From contig NZ_CP151087.1 in the NCBI RefSeq assembly GCF_038396785.1, positions 5,518,001-5,582,000 of the forward strand: DNA of 64,000 nucleotides, in the 5' to 3' direction. Positions within the stretch are counted from its first letter, which is position 1. The number at the start of each line of letters is the position of its first letter. Made by a program: the position numbers and the translations under genes. This DNA comes from Sphingobacterium thalpophilum. GTDB lineage: Bacteria > Bacteroidota > Bacteroidia > Sphingobacteriales > Sphingobacteriaceae. The notes under the pieces are model-generated. The model made no database searches. It was not told the DNA's origin and saw only the letters and a list, made by a program, of their open reading frames with translations. Positions 42,397 through 50,781 of this stretch are shown here, in pieces.

Positions 42397-43236
42397 ATGA
42401 GGGATCAAGTTGTATTGGTTGATTGCCCAAGAGACGCTGTTCAAGGGCTTCATAACTTTATTGAGACGGATAAGAAAATTAAACATATCAATACGTTAAT
42501 CGAAAGTGGGCTGTTTGATGTTATTGATTTTGGATCTTTCGTTTCGCCGAAAGCAGTTCCGCAGTTGGCGGATACAAAAGCAGTACTGGAAGGAATCAGA
42601 ACGAATGAAAAAGTGAAGTTATTGGCGATTGTCGCCAATCTTCGGGGCGCGCAGGAGGCAGCTCTAGAGGAAAAAATCCACTTTTTAGGGTATCCATTTT
42701 CAATATCGGAAACATTTCAACTTCGAAATACCAATATGGGCTTGGCGGCTTCTTATCAGCAGGTAAAAGAAATGAAAGCTTTGGCCGACTCGCAGCATAA
42801 ATCTCTGGTTGTTTATATTAGCATGGCTTTTGGAAACCCATACAGTGACCCTTGGTCCCCGCTTTTGGTAGAAGAGTGGATTGGAAAATTATGCGATCTT
42901 GGCATTCGGGAATTTTCTTTGGCAGACACAACTTCAGAAGCCGATGCAAATCAGATCTCAGAATTATTTAGTTTTGTTAAAACTCGTTTTCCAACACTGG
43001 AAGTAGGCGCACATTTTCATGCAAGGCGAGAGGAGAGTCTTGCAAAGATTGAAGCAGCTTATCTGGCGGGTTGCCGTAAATTTGAAGGCGCATTGCTCGG
43101 TTATGGCGGTTGTCCATTTGCAAAAGATGATTTGGTCGGTAATATACCTTCAGAGCTGTTGTTGCATTATTTTGGACGAGGAACTGATGCTGAAATAATC
43201 GGATTGGAGCATAGCTTCAGACAAATGATTTTGTAG
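42397..43236 (+). CDS. Hydroxymethylglutaryl-CoA lyase
   Basis: 279 residues, TIM-barrel DRE metallolyase. It cleaves HMG-CoA to acetyl-CoA and acetoacetate. Key positions by comparison with the human enzyme: Arg and Asp in C-P-R-D, metal His pair in G-A-H-F-H-A-R-R, catalytic Cys in G-G-C-P-F-A and Asn in V-G-N-I-P; the Glu of V-I-E-A-T-S-F is Asp (V-I-D-F-G-S-F). The N-terminal D-C-P-R-D-A-V-Q is more divergent than the usual V-G-P-R-D-G-L-Q. Short for the family (about 300), but all main ligands are present. Stop and next start abut (43236/43237), so it is translationally coupled to the crotonase. Confidence 0.9.
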   Translation: MRDQVVLVDCPRDAVQGLHNFIETDKKIKHINTLIESGLFDVIDFGSFVSPKAVPQLADTKAVLEGIRTNEKVKLLAIVANLRGAQEAALEEKIHFLGYPFSISETFQLRNTNMGLAASYQQVKEMKALADSQHKSLVVYISMAFGNPYSDPWSPLLVEEWIGKLCDLGIREFSLADTTSEADANQISELFSFVKTRFPTLEVGAHFHARREESLAKIEAAYLAGCRKFEGALLGYGGCPFAKDDLVGNIPSELLLHYFGRGTDAEIIGLEHSFRQMIL

Positions 43237-44013
43237 ATGGAAAAACTGAATTTTATTAAAGTGCACGTTGAGGGGCATGTGTTCAACTTGACCTTAGCCC
43301 GTTCGGATAAAAGAAATGCTTTTAGTCCGACAATGGTGAGCGAAATAGCCTATGCATTGAATCTGGCGAATAGCAATCCTGATGTTCGTTTAGTACAAAT
43401 AGAGGCTGAAGGTCCGGTGTTCTGTGCTGGTATGGATCTTAAAGCTTTTGAGGACCCTACATTAGATATTGGAAATTCGGCAATTCCCAAGGTTGAAAAG
43501 TCACTGGCAGAAATATTTGCCTGTTTAGATAAGCCTTCAATCTGTGTTGTTAGGGGAGATGTTATTGCAGGTGGTTTTTTGATTGCATTATCCTGTACGT
43601 ATTTATTTGCTCTCCCACATGTACGTTTTTCTTTGCCTGAAGTGAAAATTGGGCTCTTTCCATTTCAGGTGTTGGCGTTGCTTACAGAATATATGCCTGA
43701 AAGAAAAGCCATGGATCTCTGTATCAGTGGTCGGTCTTTTTCTGCGGAGGAGGCTTTGAAAAGGGAAATCGTTTATGGCATCCTGGATGCTGAAGAAACA
43801 GTATTGATTGAATTGAAAAGGACGATCCTGGAAAATGCTCCCTTGGCCATATCACGGGGTTTTGTAGCACTGCGAAAATTAAAAGAGCAAGATTATGATG
43901 ATAAGTATAACTTTCTATTGGAGAGCTTGGCGGATTTGCGTAAAACCAATGATTTCAAAGAAGGAATGGATGCAATGCGAAATAAGAGAAAAGCCAACTG
44001 GCAAGATAGCTAA
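43237..44013 (+). CDS. Enoyl-CoA hydratase/isomerase family protein
   Basis: 258 residues of the crotonase superfamily. Oxyanion-hole segments are present (G-P-V-F-C-A-G-M-D-L and V-I-A-G-G-F). By alignment with rat crotonase, the catalytic Glu164 is kept (F-S-L-P-E-V) but Glu144 is Leu (A-G-G-F-L-I-A where crotonase has G-G-G-C-E-L-A). Context suggests methylglutaconyl-CoA hydratase for leucine breakdown, yet loss of one Glu leaves hydratase activity uncertain; an isomerase or a different reaction is possible. Last gene of the dehydrogenase-lyase-crotonase operon. It ends exactly where the convergent gene ends, with no base between the two stop codons. Confidence 0.88.
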   Translation: MEKLNFIKVHVEGHVFNLTLARSDKRNAFSPTMVSEIAYALNLANSNPDVRLVQIEAEGPVFCAGMDLKAFEDPTLDIGNSAIPKVEKSLAEIFACLDKPSICVVRGDVIAGGFLIALSCTYLFALPHVRFSLPEVKIGLFPFQVLALLTEYMPERKAMDLCISGRSFSAEEALKREIVYGILDAEETVLIELKRTILENAPLAISRGFVALRKLKEQDYDDKYNFLLESLADLRKTNDFKEGMDAMRNKRKANWQDS

Positions 44014-44490
44014 TTAAAATGATCGAAAACTAGGTCTGCTTGTCAGCGGCGAGAATTCCCAGGGAATGGAGCTAAGGACGATCAGGAGAGCTAGTCCAAA
44101 CCAGATTAATAATATTTTAAAACGTCGATCGTTTGTATCGGCGTTTTTGCTTTTAAGGGCACCTATTGTTAAGCAGATTGCGGCAATAATCATCATGCTA
44201 CTGTGCTCCATGCCAAAGAAGCGAATTTGCCTGAGGTGAACTGCTTCGTTAAAATGTTGCAGAAAGTACTGTGTGATGGGACTCAGTACATAGAGGCTAA
44301 AACCCAAAAATAGCTGAATATAAAAAGAAATAACCGTAATTTTTACAAGAAATTGATCGGTAGGGGAGAATGGAAGTTCCTTTTTTCTTTTGTAAAAAAA
44401 GTTCACGAGACTAATCGTTAGCACAATCAATACCTCCCATCTCCATAAAGAATGCATCGCTAGAATGAAAGGATAAATGTAATTCATCAT
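44014..44490 (-). CDS. Four-helix membrane protein, 'cytochrome b-like' Bacteroidota family
   Basis: 158 residues with four predicted transmembrane helices (about 5-28, 47-67, 88-112 and 128-145). Conserved-looking features: H-S-L-W-R-W in helix 1, Y-V-L-S-P-I after helix 2, F-G-M-E-H-S-S-M-M in helix 3 and P-W-E-F-S-P-L near the end. Proteins of this pattern are commonly named cytochrome b in Bacteroidota because of the two helix-borne His residues, but haem binding is not shown. Two Met codons at the start (44490 and 44487) are both possible. Confidence 0.7.
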   Translation of the reverse strand: MMNYIYPFILAMHSLWRWEVLIVLTISLVNFFYKRKKELPFSPTDQFLVKITVISFYIQLFLGFSLYVLSPITQYFLQHFNEAVHLRQIRFFGMEHSSMMIIAAICLTIGALKSKNADTNDRRFKILLIWFGLALLIVLSSIPWEFSPLTSRPSFRSF

Positions 44491-45214
44491 ACAGACAAAG
44501 ATGATAATAAAATAGATTTAAAGCTATTTTAAGCAATATCATCACATAAAATAAACGACGGTTTTTCATCAGTTGACTAATCTGTTGTTCAAGGTATGTC
44601 ATATTTATGTGTATTTCTTGTTTATATAAGTTTTTTATTGTTTTGATTATTAGTTTGTTTTGTGTTTTGTTTAACTCTTGGTTAATACTGCTATTGCGTG
44701 TAATTTGGTATTCATCGGTCAGGTGGAGAATAACGATTAACTAGTCCAAACACACAGTTCAAATGATTGCAAGAACAAAGGTATTTCCTATTGAGTAATC
44801 AATACTACTCTTGTATGTTTTGGTTTTGGCTGTTTTTCGCCTCTCTGAGGTGCTGTTTGTTTTTCTCAAGGGGTTTGTGTGGTTTTAATTTATTTAGGCT
44901 TAGAATGGGGTTATTTTAGTTTTGGCGGATAGTTGTAATTTGTTCAGTTTTTTAACACGGATAACGCATCTCGTTAAAGTTGCCTTTTGTTTATTATGAA
45001 TTTCATAATGTATTTAAATAACTATTTGTTTGTCATTGCATTATGTTTATTACATAAATTGAGTGTTTATGTTGTCCTATGCCCGATTGGCGCTATTAAA
45101 ATAAAGTAATGCCTGAGCGTAAGCAAAGCCCTGCCTGTATTTTTTTTTAAAATATTTTTGGAATTATATAAAATTCGTTTCTATATTAGTGTATTAATTA
45201 AATAATACAGTAGT
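44491..45214. other. Long AT-rich intergenic region
   Basis: 724 bp between divergent genes. A 63-codon minus frame (44411-44602) overlaps the membrane-protein start and has no recognisable feature. The stretch near 44500-44508 reads CATCTTTG on the minus strand, one base off a -7 box. Otherwise I see no tRNA, no terminator-like hairpin and no repeat; it may be a decayed gene region or a long regulatory region of the ABC operon. Confidence 0.5.
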
Positions 45215-46066
45215 ATGGTTACTATCCAAAATCTAAATTTCAGCTATAGTAAATCAAGGCCACTCTTTCTTCATATGGATCTTGAATTGAAGCAGGGGCA
45301 TATCTATGGCTTGTTGGGGAAGAATGGTGCTGGTAAATCAACTTTGCTTAAGAATATTGCCGGTTTGGTATATCCTGTTTCGGGGCGAGTTGATGTGCTG
45401 GGGGATAACCCTAATCGAAGGGAACCTTCCTTGTTAAGAGAGATTAGTTTTATTCCGGAAGAGTTTTATCTCCCTGCCGTAAAATCGGAACAGTTTCTGA
45501 AGGCTAATGCAGGGTTCTACCCCAACTTCGATCAGGTATATTTCGATCAGCTTATTCGTGAGTTCGATATTCCTATTGAGCAAAAATTAGCAAACATGAG
45601 TTATGGACAGAAAAAGAAATATATTATTTCTTTCGGTTTAGCGTCTAACACGAAAGTGATCATCATGGATGAGCCAACGAATGGTTTGGATATTCCTTCT
45701 AAGGTTCAGTTTCGAAAGATCATGGCTTCTGCCATTACTGACGATCGATGTGTGATTATCTCCACACATCAGGTGCGTGATCTGGATAATCTTATTGATG
45801 CTGTTATTTTGCTTGATGATCATAAGGTTGCACTCAATGCTCCGATGCATGTGATTACTGATCGTTTATGCTTTAAAAAAGTAAGAGAATTGCCTTTGGA
45901 TACACTCTATTCCGAAGAAGGGGTAGGCGGTTTTAATGTTATTCTCCCAAACTCGGCGGTAGAAGATTCGAAACTGGATTTGGAGTTGTTATTTAATGCT
46001 GTGTTACAGTGCAAGGAAAAAATTACGGACCTTATTAAACTTGATGAATATGTCAAATCTATTTAA
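45215..46066 (+). CDS. ABC transporter ATP-binding protein
   Basis: 283 residues, one nucleotide-binding domain. Walker A G-K-N-G-A-G-K-S-T (about 35-43), an ABC signature in the variant form M-S-Y-G-Q-K-K-K, Walker B V-I-I-M-D-E-P-T-N-G-L-D and the H-loop S-T-H-Q. About 80 C-terminal residues extend beyond the domain. The order ATPase, permease, GntR regulator, anchored protein matches YtrA-type operons in which the ABC pair responds to cell-envelope or antibiotic stress; substrate is unknown. Overlaps the permease gene by 17 bp, indicating translational coupling. Confidence 0.94.
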   Translation: MVTIQNLNFSYSKSRPLFLHMDLELKQGHIYGLLGKNGAGKSTLLKNIAGLVYPVSGRVDVLGDNPNRREPSLLREISFIPEEFYLPAVKSEQFLKANAGFYPNFDQVYFDQLIREFDIPIEQKLANMSYGQKKKYIISFGLASNTKVIIMDEPTNGLDIPSKVQFRKIMASAITDDRCVIISTHQVRDLDNLIDAVILLDDHKVALNAPMHVITDRLCFKKVRELPLDTLYSEEGVGGFNVILPNSAVEDSKLDLELLFNAVLQCKEKITDLIKLDEYVKSI

Positions 46067-46859
46067 TGCTACGCGTTTTTTTGGACTGATTCGAAGACAA
46101 TGGATTGGTTTTGGGCGAATTTATCTGATGTCAATAGGGATTATTGCCGGGGTAATTTTTGGTTTTTATGCGGTTAATTTGGGGTCAAATTATGATGACA
46201 TCAAAAAGAATACTGTTTATTCGTTGCTAAATTTCAGAGCACCGTTGTTTTGTATCTTGGGACTCTTTTTTGTAACGGTTATCTCAAGTAGTTATTTTGC
46301 CGATTTAGGGAAGAAGACCCGGGCGATTTTTGAGCTGATGATTCCGGCGTCACAATTGGAAAAGTTTCTGGTCAGCTTATTCTATACGGTTGTCGTGAGT
46401 ATTGGTTCATACTTATTGGTCTTTTATTTGATCGATCTGGCATTTGTTTCTTATTTGAGGAGCGTTGGTTCTGTGGTTGTAAATGAAGTGCAGCCATCAG
46501 GGGGGACGGTCAGTGTGGATCTATGGCAGTACTTTTTCAAGATTCAATACCCTGAACCGGCTTATTATTTTTGTTTTGTACCAATTCTTCTAAATGCAAT
46601 TTTTTTACTTGGTGGGATCGTCTACCAAAACTATCAATATGTAAAGACGGCTATTTTTCTTGTGCTTTACTGTGTTGTTTGGATGTGTCTTTTTGTTTAC
46701 TTAATGAAGACTCAGACCCAGGATACCGTAGGTACAATGGATAATAACTATTGGTCTGATTCAAATCATATTTTTGCATTGATCGGCGCTGTAGGAGTGT
46801 TGCTTACCATAATGATTTGGGCGGTTGCTTTTTTAAGGTTAAAAGAAAAGGAGATTTAG
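46050..46859 (+). CDS. ABC transporter permease-like membrane protein
   Basis: 269 residues from the ATG at 46050 (M-S-N-L-F-N-A-T-R-F-F); the longer frame from 45996 would be read across the ATPase gene and is rejected. Six predicted membrane helices: about 22-42, 63-85, 110-132, 168-190, 200-222 and 240-260. No substrate motif is visible. It is the partner of the preceding ATPase, and the GntR gene starts one base after its stop. Typical of the ABC-2-like permeases in YtrA-type operons. Confidence 0.88.
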   Translation: MSNLFNATRFFGLIRRQWIGFGRIYLMSIGIIAGVIFGFYAVNLGSNYDDIKKNTVYSLLNFRAPLFCILGLFFVTVISSSYFADLGKKTRAIFELMIPASQLEKFLVSLFYTVVVSIGSYLLVFYLIDLAFVSYLRSVGSVVVNEVQPSGGTVSVDLWQYFFKIQYPEPAYYFCFVPILLNAIFLLGGIVYQNYQYVKTAIFLVLYCVVWMCLFVYLMKTQTQDTVGTMDNNYWSDSNHIFALIGAVGVLLTIMIWAVAFLRLKEKEI

Positions 46860-46860
46860 T

Positions 46861-47244
46861 ATGGAGTTCAATGCAAATAAAGCCATTTACCTTCAGATTG
46901 CTGAGTATGTATGTGATCATATTTTGCTAGCGACCTGGAAAGTGGATGAAAAACTCCCCTCAGTAAGGGAATTGGCAGTTCAGATGGAGGTTAACCCCAA
47001 TACTGTTATGCGGACCTACGATATGTTGCAGCAGAAAGAAATTATAGCCAATAAGCGCGGGATCGGTTTTTTTCTGACACAAGAATCGGTGAAGAATGTG
47101 AAGTTATATAGAAAGGCAATTTTTCTAGAAGAAGATCTTCCCTTGTTTTTTCGTAATATTTATTTATTGGAAATCGGTCTGGATGAGTTAGAGCAACGTT
47201 ATAGACGGTTTGTAAGTCAGAATTTTAATCAAAATGAGTCATGA
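46861..47244 (+). CDS. GntR-family regulator, YtrA subfamily
   Basis: 127 residues: a winged HTH (about 8-75) with L-P-S-V-R-E-L-A-V-Q-M-E-V-N-P-N-T-V-M-R-T-Y and a short C-terminal helical tail with no ligand-binding domain, the mark of the YtrA subfamily. Such regulators normally repress their own ABC operon. Unusually the gene is third, not first, in this operon. Its stop overlaps the next start (ATGA at 47241-47244). Confidence 0.93.
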   Translation: MEFNANKAIYLQIAEYVCDHILLATWKVDEKLPSVRELAVQMEVNPNTVMRTYDMLQQKEIIANKRGIGFFLTQESVKNVKLYRKAIFLEEDLPLFFRNIYLLEIGLDELEQRYRRFVSQNFNQNES

Positions 47245-48086
47245 AATTAAGTACAAAAATAATAATGGGATTAGCAATAGGCTTATTCGCGGTTCCGATG
47301 CTTGTCGCGTCCTACCTTGTTCGTATAAATCGAGTGGATGCGAAAAAATATAATGCTGATGTTGAGCAGGAGGTATCTAAGCCAGGTGCAAAGGATGTTT
47401 ATTACCGGTCGTTTCCCTTGGCAGCTTTCGATAAGCTTTATATTGTAGGTACCAATGCAAGCGGTGTAGGGTTGTATTGGGTGAAAAGCGATAAGTTTAT
47501 GGTTAAAGTTAATAAAAGTCAAGCCGACTTTGTGAAAGCGAATGTTGATCAATCTGGCAATCTTACCTTAGATCTTTTATCAGGAGGAGAGGGGTTTTAT
47601 AAGTCAATCTATATTTTTTCACCTGATCTTAAGGTTTTAAAATTAAAAAATGCGGGTATTAACGAGTTGTCCGCTAAGTTGAACGAGTTGACTGTTGTAG
47701 GTGATAGCGTTGAGGTATTTTCCCTTGCAGAAAAATCCGTTATAAATACGTTGAACCTGAACCTGACAAATTCCACTATTGATGATCTTGGCGGGACGGA
47801 CAGTAAGGGGAATTCTCTTGTTGGTCGTTTATTTGTTAACACGACGAATAGTGTTTTGGGACTTCCGCGTACGAATTATCAAAGTGCAGATATTGTGGCA
47901 AACAATTCAGAAGTTTATTTCAATAGGAAAGGACCTGAAGCCAAAGTTGGTCTTCTGAATATCAAAACTGAAGGAAAATCATCTGTCCGTTTAGATAGTT
48001 TGCAATGGGGAACATTGAACGGGAATCTATCCAATGATACTAAAATAGATTTGCCTGTCCATGCATTGCGATCATTGCTTAAGTAA
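47241..48086 (+). CDS. Membrane-anchored protein, GIN/DUF2807-like
   Basis: 281 residues with one N-terminal membrane anchor (about 7-27) and a periplasmic part made of regularly spaced beta strands (L-T-L-D-L-L, L-K-V-L-K-L-K-N-A-G, L-T-V-V-G-D-S, L-N-L-N-L-T-N-S-T, S-A-D-I-V-A-N-N-S-E), like the beta-helical putative auto-transporter adhesin head (GIN) domain. Found as last gene of the ABC-GntR operon with a 4-bp overlap to the regulator. Function unknown; a sensor or partner of the transporter is an inference from context. Confidence 0.7.
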   Translation: MKLSTKIIMGLAIGLFAVPMLVASYLVRINRVDAKKYNADVEQEVSKPGAKDVYYRSFPLAAFDKLYIVGTNASGVGLYWVKSDKFMVKVNKSQADFVKANVDQSGNLTLDLLSGGEGFYKSIYIFSPDLKVLKLKNAGINELSAKLNELTVVGDSVEVFSLAEKSVINTLNLNLTNSTIDDLGGTDSKGNSLVGRLFVNTTNSVLGLPRTNYQSADIVANNSEVYFNRKGPEAKVGLLNIKTEGKSSVRLDSLQWGTLNGNLSNDTKIDLPVHALRSLLK

Positions 48087-48141
48087 GGTTTAATTGGTGG
48101 ATGTTGCGGTCGATCGTTAATAGTGGAGATCGATATTTTCT

Positions 48142-48180
48142 GAAAAGGTCAAAATTCCATAGTGGGATTTTGACCTTTTC
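48142..48180. terminator. Bidirectional intrinsic terminator
   Basis: An 18-bp stem with one G-T pair (48142-48159 with 48163-48180, core GAAAAGGTCAAAAT) and a 3-nt loop lies between the convergent GIN-like gene and the LacI-type gene. Confidence 0.9.
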
Positions 48181-48181
48181 T

Positions 48182-49219
48182 TTAAAGGGATGATGTAGAT
48201 TTTCGGTGTTCGATACTGCAGTCCAAAAAAAACGTCTCGAATTCGAAATAATTCTTTTTGTTTTTTTTCTTTAACATCTGCAAGAGGAGTTCTACCGATT
48301 TTTCTGCCATCAGCTGTGTTGGTTGGGTAATTGTTGTTAGAGATGGATTGAGACTGTTGGCAAAAGGGGTGTTGCTAAAGCCAATTAAGTTCATGTCATC
48401 AGGAATTTTCACCTTCAATTTATTTAATATGTGCAAAACTTTTAACGACAAGGTGTCTGTCGTTGAGAGGAGTGCATTTGGAGCGGAGGGCTTATTTAAT
48501 AACGTGTTTATTTTGCTTTCCAGTTCGTCATCGATATTGTCCTTGGGGCTGGAATAGGATATTTCTATAATATTTTCTTCTTTGAAGGGTACGCCGGCGT
48601 TGAAGAGTGCATCTTTATATCCTTTTATGCGGCTTACATTTCCGCCAATATCTTTACATAGTAAAAGAATGATATTTTCTCTTCTGTTTTTGATCATTTC
48701 TTCTGTTGCCTGGTAGATGACCTTGTTGTTTTGGATTCCGATTTTGAATGTATCGAGCTGATGGTTTATTCGGTCGAAAATAATGACGGGACAAACCTGC
48801 TCCATCATATAAAACAAAAGCGATAAGCTTGAATCATTTTTCACAGGGGAAATGATCACTCCTTCGATATTGCTTTGTATGCAAAGTTCCAGCGCTTCTT
48901 TTTCTTTTTTCTCGTCGTTAAAAGTCTGCAATAGGATCAGTTTATAATTCGTCTGCGATAGAATGTGCGAGATCTCTTCGTAGAAATCAAAGAAAAAAGA
49001 GCTTGAGATAAATGGAACAATGATTGCTAAGGTGTTTGAGCGCCCTGTTTTTAAGCTTTTTGCGGAGAAATTTGGTATATAATTGATTTTCTGCGTAAAA
49101 TCTAAGATTAGCTTTTTTGTTTCTGCACTTATTTCATGGCTATCGTTTAGTGCTTTGGAAATGGTTCCTGGAGATAGGTTTAACTGTTGGCCAATCTCTT
49201 TTAACGTAAATCTCTTCAT
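48182..49219 (-). CDS. LacI-family transcriptional regulator
   Basis: 345 residues: N-terminal LacI HTH (about 3-50: T-L-K-E-I-G-Q-Q-L-N-L-S-P-G-T-I-S-K-A-L-N) with hinge helix (F-S-A-K-S-L-K-T-G-R) and a periplasmic-binding-protein-like effector domain (about 60-340). In Bacteroidota such proteins often control polysaccharide use, but no sugar genes are adjacent. An interrupted inverted repeat (TTCTAGCG/CGCTAGAA) lies 32-67 bp upstream of the start, a possible self-operator. Single gene. Confidence 0.94.
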   Translation of the reverse strand: MKRFTLKEIGQQLNLSPGTISKALNDSHEISAETKKLILDFTQKINYIPNFSAKSLKTGRSNTLAIIVPFISSSFFFDFYEEISHILSQTNYKLILLQTFNDEKKEKEALELCIQSNIEGVIISPVKNDSSLSLLFYMMEQVCPVIIFDRINHQLDTFKIGIQNNKVIYQATEEMIKNRRENIILLLCKDIGGNVSRIKGYKDALFNAGVPFKEENIIEISYSSPKDNIDDELESKINTLLNKPSAPNALLSTTDTLSLKVLHILNKLKVKIPDDMNLIGFSNTPFANSLNPSLTTITQPTQLMAEKSVELLLQMLKKKNKKNYFEFETFFLDCSIEHRKSTSSL

Positions 49220-49250
49220 GTGCTCGATCCTCTTTCATTGATTACAAATG

Positions 49251-49286
49251 TTCTAGCGTCAATACGATGGTAAGATAGCGCTAGAA
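49251..49286. promoter_or_regulatory. Inverted repeat upstream of the LacI-type gene
   Basis: TTCTAGCG (49251-49258) and CGCTAGAA (49279-49286) are exact reverse complements 20 nt apart. The right half overlaps an 8-bp palindrome TAGCGCTA. The position fits an autoregulatory site, but LacI operators are usually contiguous palindromes. Confidence 0.4.
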
Positions 49287-49470
49287 TTATTCTTGAATTA
49301 TCGGTTACTATTTTTAATGTATTGAGCCCGTAAATTCTTGAAATTATAAAGATAAGATAAAAAACATGTTTTCAAATGGAGATCAAGAAAAGCGTTGTTA
49401 ATGAGAATTGATGAGATGTTGTTGGTATTCGGGCGAAAGGTGTCGAAAAGTTTGTTAAAAGAGGAGGCTG

Positions 49471-49647
49471 TTATTTGGTGCCACCGAAAAGTTTACTGAT
49501 GATCCAAAGGACAAGGGCGACTATAACAACTACGATGAGGATGCCTGTCCAAACACCAGCCTTAAATATCCCTTCTATTACGGAGCAGCTTGTAATAAGG
49601 AAAAAAGAGGATGACATTATTATCTATGTTAATTGCCTTTTCATCAT
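49471..49647 (-). pseudogene. Small membrane lipoprotein gene interrupted by an in-frame TAG
   Basis: From ATG at 49647 the frame reads M-M-K-R-Q-L-T, then TAG (49624-49626), then continues in the same frame I-I-M-S-S-S-F-F-L-I-T-S-C (lipobox, Cys), a short amphipathic part, a membrane helix I-L-I-V-V-V-I-V-A-L-V-L-W and ...K-L-F-G-G-T-K, TAA at 49471-49473. Small proteins ending this way are widespread in Bacteroidota. Without codon 8 the basic part of the signal peptide is lost; restart at the ATG at 49617 gives 48 residues with a very short signal. It lies about 120 bp from the ISAon1-type element. Either a recent pseudogene, a shorter functional form, or a sequencing error. Confidence 0.6.
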
Positions 49648-49756
49648 TAAAATTTTTGTCTGTATAAATAGAGACAACTGATAATGAAAATAGTTTTGTG
49701 AGAACAGTCCAATATTAGATTATCGGTAAACTATAGGCTGAATGGGGTTGCGCATT

Positions 49757-49764
49757 GGTTTTGT
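49757..49764. repeat. Target-site duplication, left copy
   Basis: GGTTTTGT directly next to the left inverted repeat of the ISAon1-type element. An identical copy lies at 51197-51204 beside the right end. Eight bases is the normal duplication length for ISL3-group elements. Confidence 0.9.
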
Positions 49765-49797
49765 GGATCATACCGAAAGTTTGGGGGGTAATCATTT

Positions 49798-50781
49798 TTA
49801 AGCATACAATTTCATCACTCTGTACAGGAAGAATGTTGTATCCCTTACTCCACGGAAGACGCTCCTGAAAGCTTTGAGTTTTGCATTGAAGGACTCTGCG
49901 GATGCATTGGTGCTTCTATTGTCGAAGTAGTGGAGAATGTATTGATGATGTGCTGCAATGGATCTTGCGACACTCTCGAATGAAGCAATACCCGCGTTCT
50001 CAACCTGGTTGTGCCACAGTCCTAACTTTGTGAAAGCAACTTTTTTATCCCTGCATTTATTGAAGATGTCACCTAAGGCAACTCCAAGATCATAAGCCTG
50101 TTTTAGCTTGGGAAACCTGATGAACAGCAGTTCTGCACGGCGTTTTTGGCTTTCCGACCATCGACTTGGATGCTTGAACAGGAGGTGTCTCGACCTAGCT
50201 AATAGCTGTTTGAGCGTATCACCATTAGGCAACAACTCGGGGTCATATGGGATACCCTGTTTTCGCGATTCCATTATTTTTTTGCTTTCTGCATCTAAGA
50301 CTTCCCATCGGTATTTGATACGGAGTTCCTGAACAGCATCATAAGCAAGTTTTTGTACATGAAACCGATCGATAACCCTTCTGGCATTTCTGAAACACCT
50401 ACGGATAGCCTTTGCCATATTGGGGGCCATATCCATCGTTACTTCCCTAACTTTGTTCCTTAGTTTAAGTGGAATGCGCTCTAATACAGCAATAATATCT
50501 TCCGCCTTTGTCCCTCTTATGGTAGCCAATATGGTTCCCTTCCTGCCCTTTGCTGATTTACTGCTTACGATCGTGTAAAGTTCACCGTTGCTAAAGCTGG
50601 TCTCATCGATGCTCAGGTGTTCCGATATGTTATCAGGAAAAAGGGTCCATTGCTCTGCGTGTGGCTTTTGGTCCCAGTCCTGGAAGTCACTGAGATGGTT
50701 CTTGTATTGATCCTGTAGTTGCTTACCGTCCATTTGGAAGAACAGACCTACCAATTGGGCGCTTACAGGATGATTATCCAA
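49798..50781 (-). CDS. ISAon1-type transposase, catalytic (DDE) part
   Basis: 327 residues if started at TTG 50781 (read as M-D-N-H-P-V-S-A). DDE transposase of the ISL3 group: first Asp in L-S-I-D-E-T-S-F, second Asp in V-T-M-D-M-A-P-N-M, H-V-Q-K-L region and Glu in N-A-S-A-E-S-F-N-A-K-L-K. It lies one base forward of the frame of the preceding 117-residue part and overlaps it by 8 bp. Translation may start by reinitiation at the TTG or through frame-shifting; the fused product would be a normal-sized transposase. Confidence 0.93.
   Translation of the reverse strand: MDNHPVSAQLVGLFFQMDGKQLQDQYKNHLSDFQDWDQKPHAEQWTLFPDNISEHLSIDETSFSNGELYTIVSSKSAKGRKGTILATIRGTKAEDIIAVLERIPLKLRNKVREVTMDMAPNMAKAIRRCFRNARRVIDRFHVQKLAYDAVQELRIKYRWEVLDAESKKIMESRKQGIPYDPELLPNGDTLKQLLARSRHLLFKHPSRWSESQKRRAELLFIRFPKLKQAYDLGVALGDIFNKCRDKKVAFTKLGLWHNQVENAGIASFESVARSIAAHHQYILHYFDNRSTNASAESFNAKLKAFRSVFRGVRDTTFFLYRVMKLYA

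Noticed and set aside
44411..44602. 63-codon minus frame at the start of the cytochrome b-like gene
   Set aside because: Overlaps the start of a better-supported gene in another register and has no recognisable feature.
49746..49766. TTGCGCATTGG followed by TTTTG here and at 4319-4334 in the IS110-family element
   Set aside because: The match is 11 exact bases plus a gapped T-run; two occurrences near unrelated elements are not enough to claim a repeat family.
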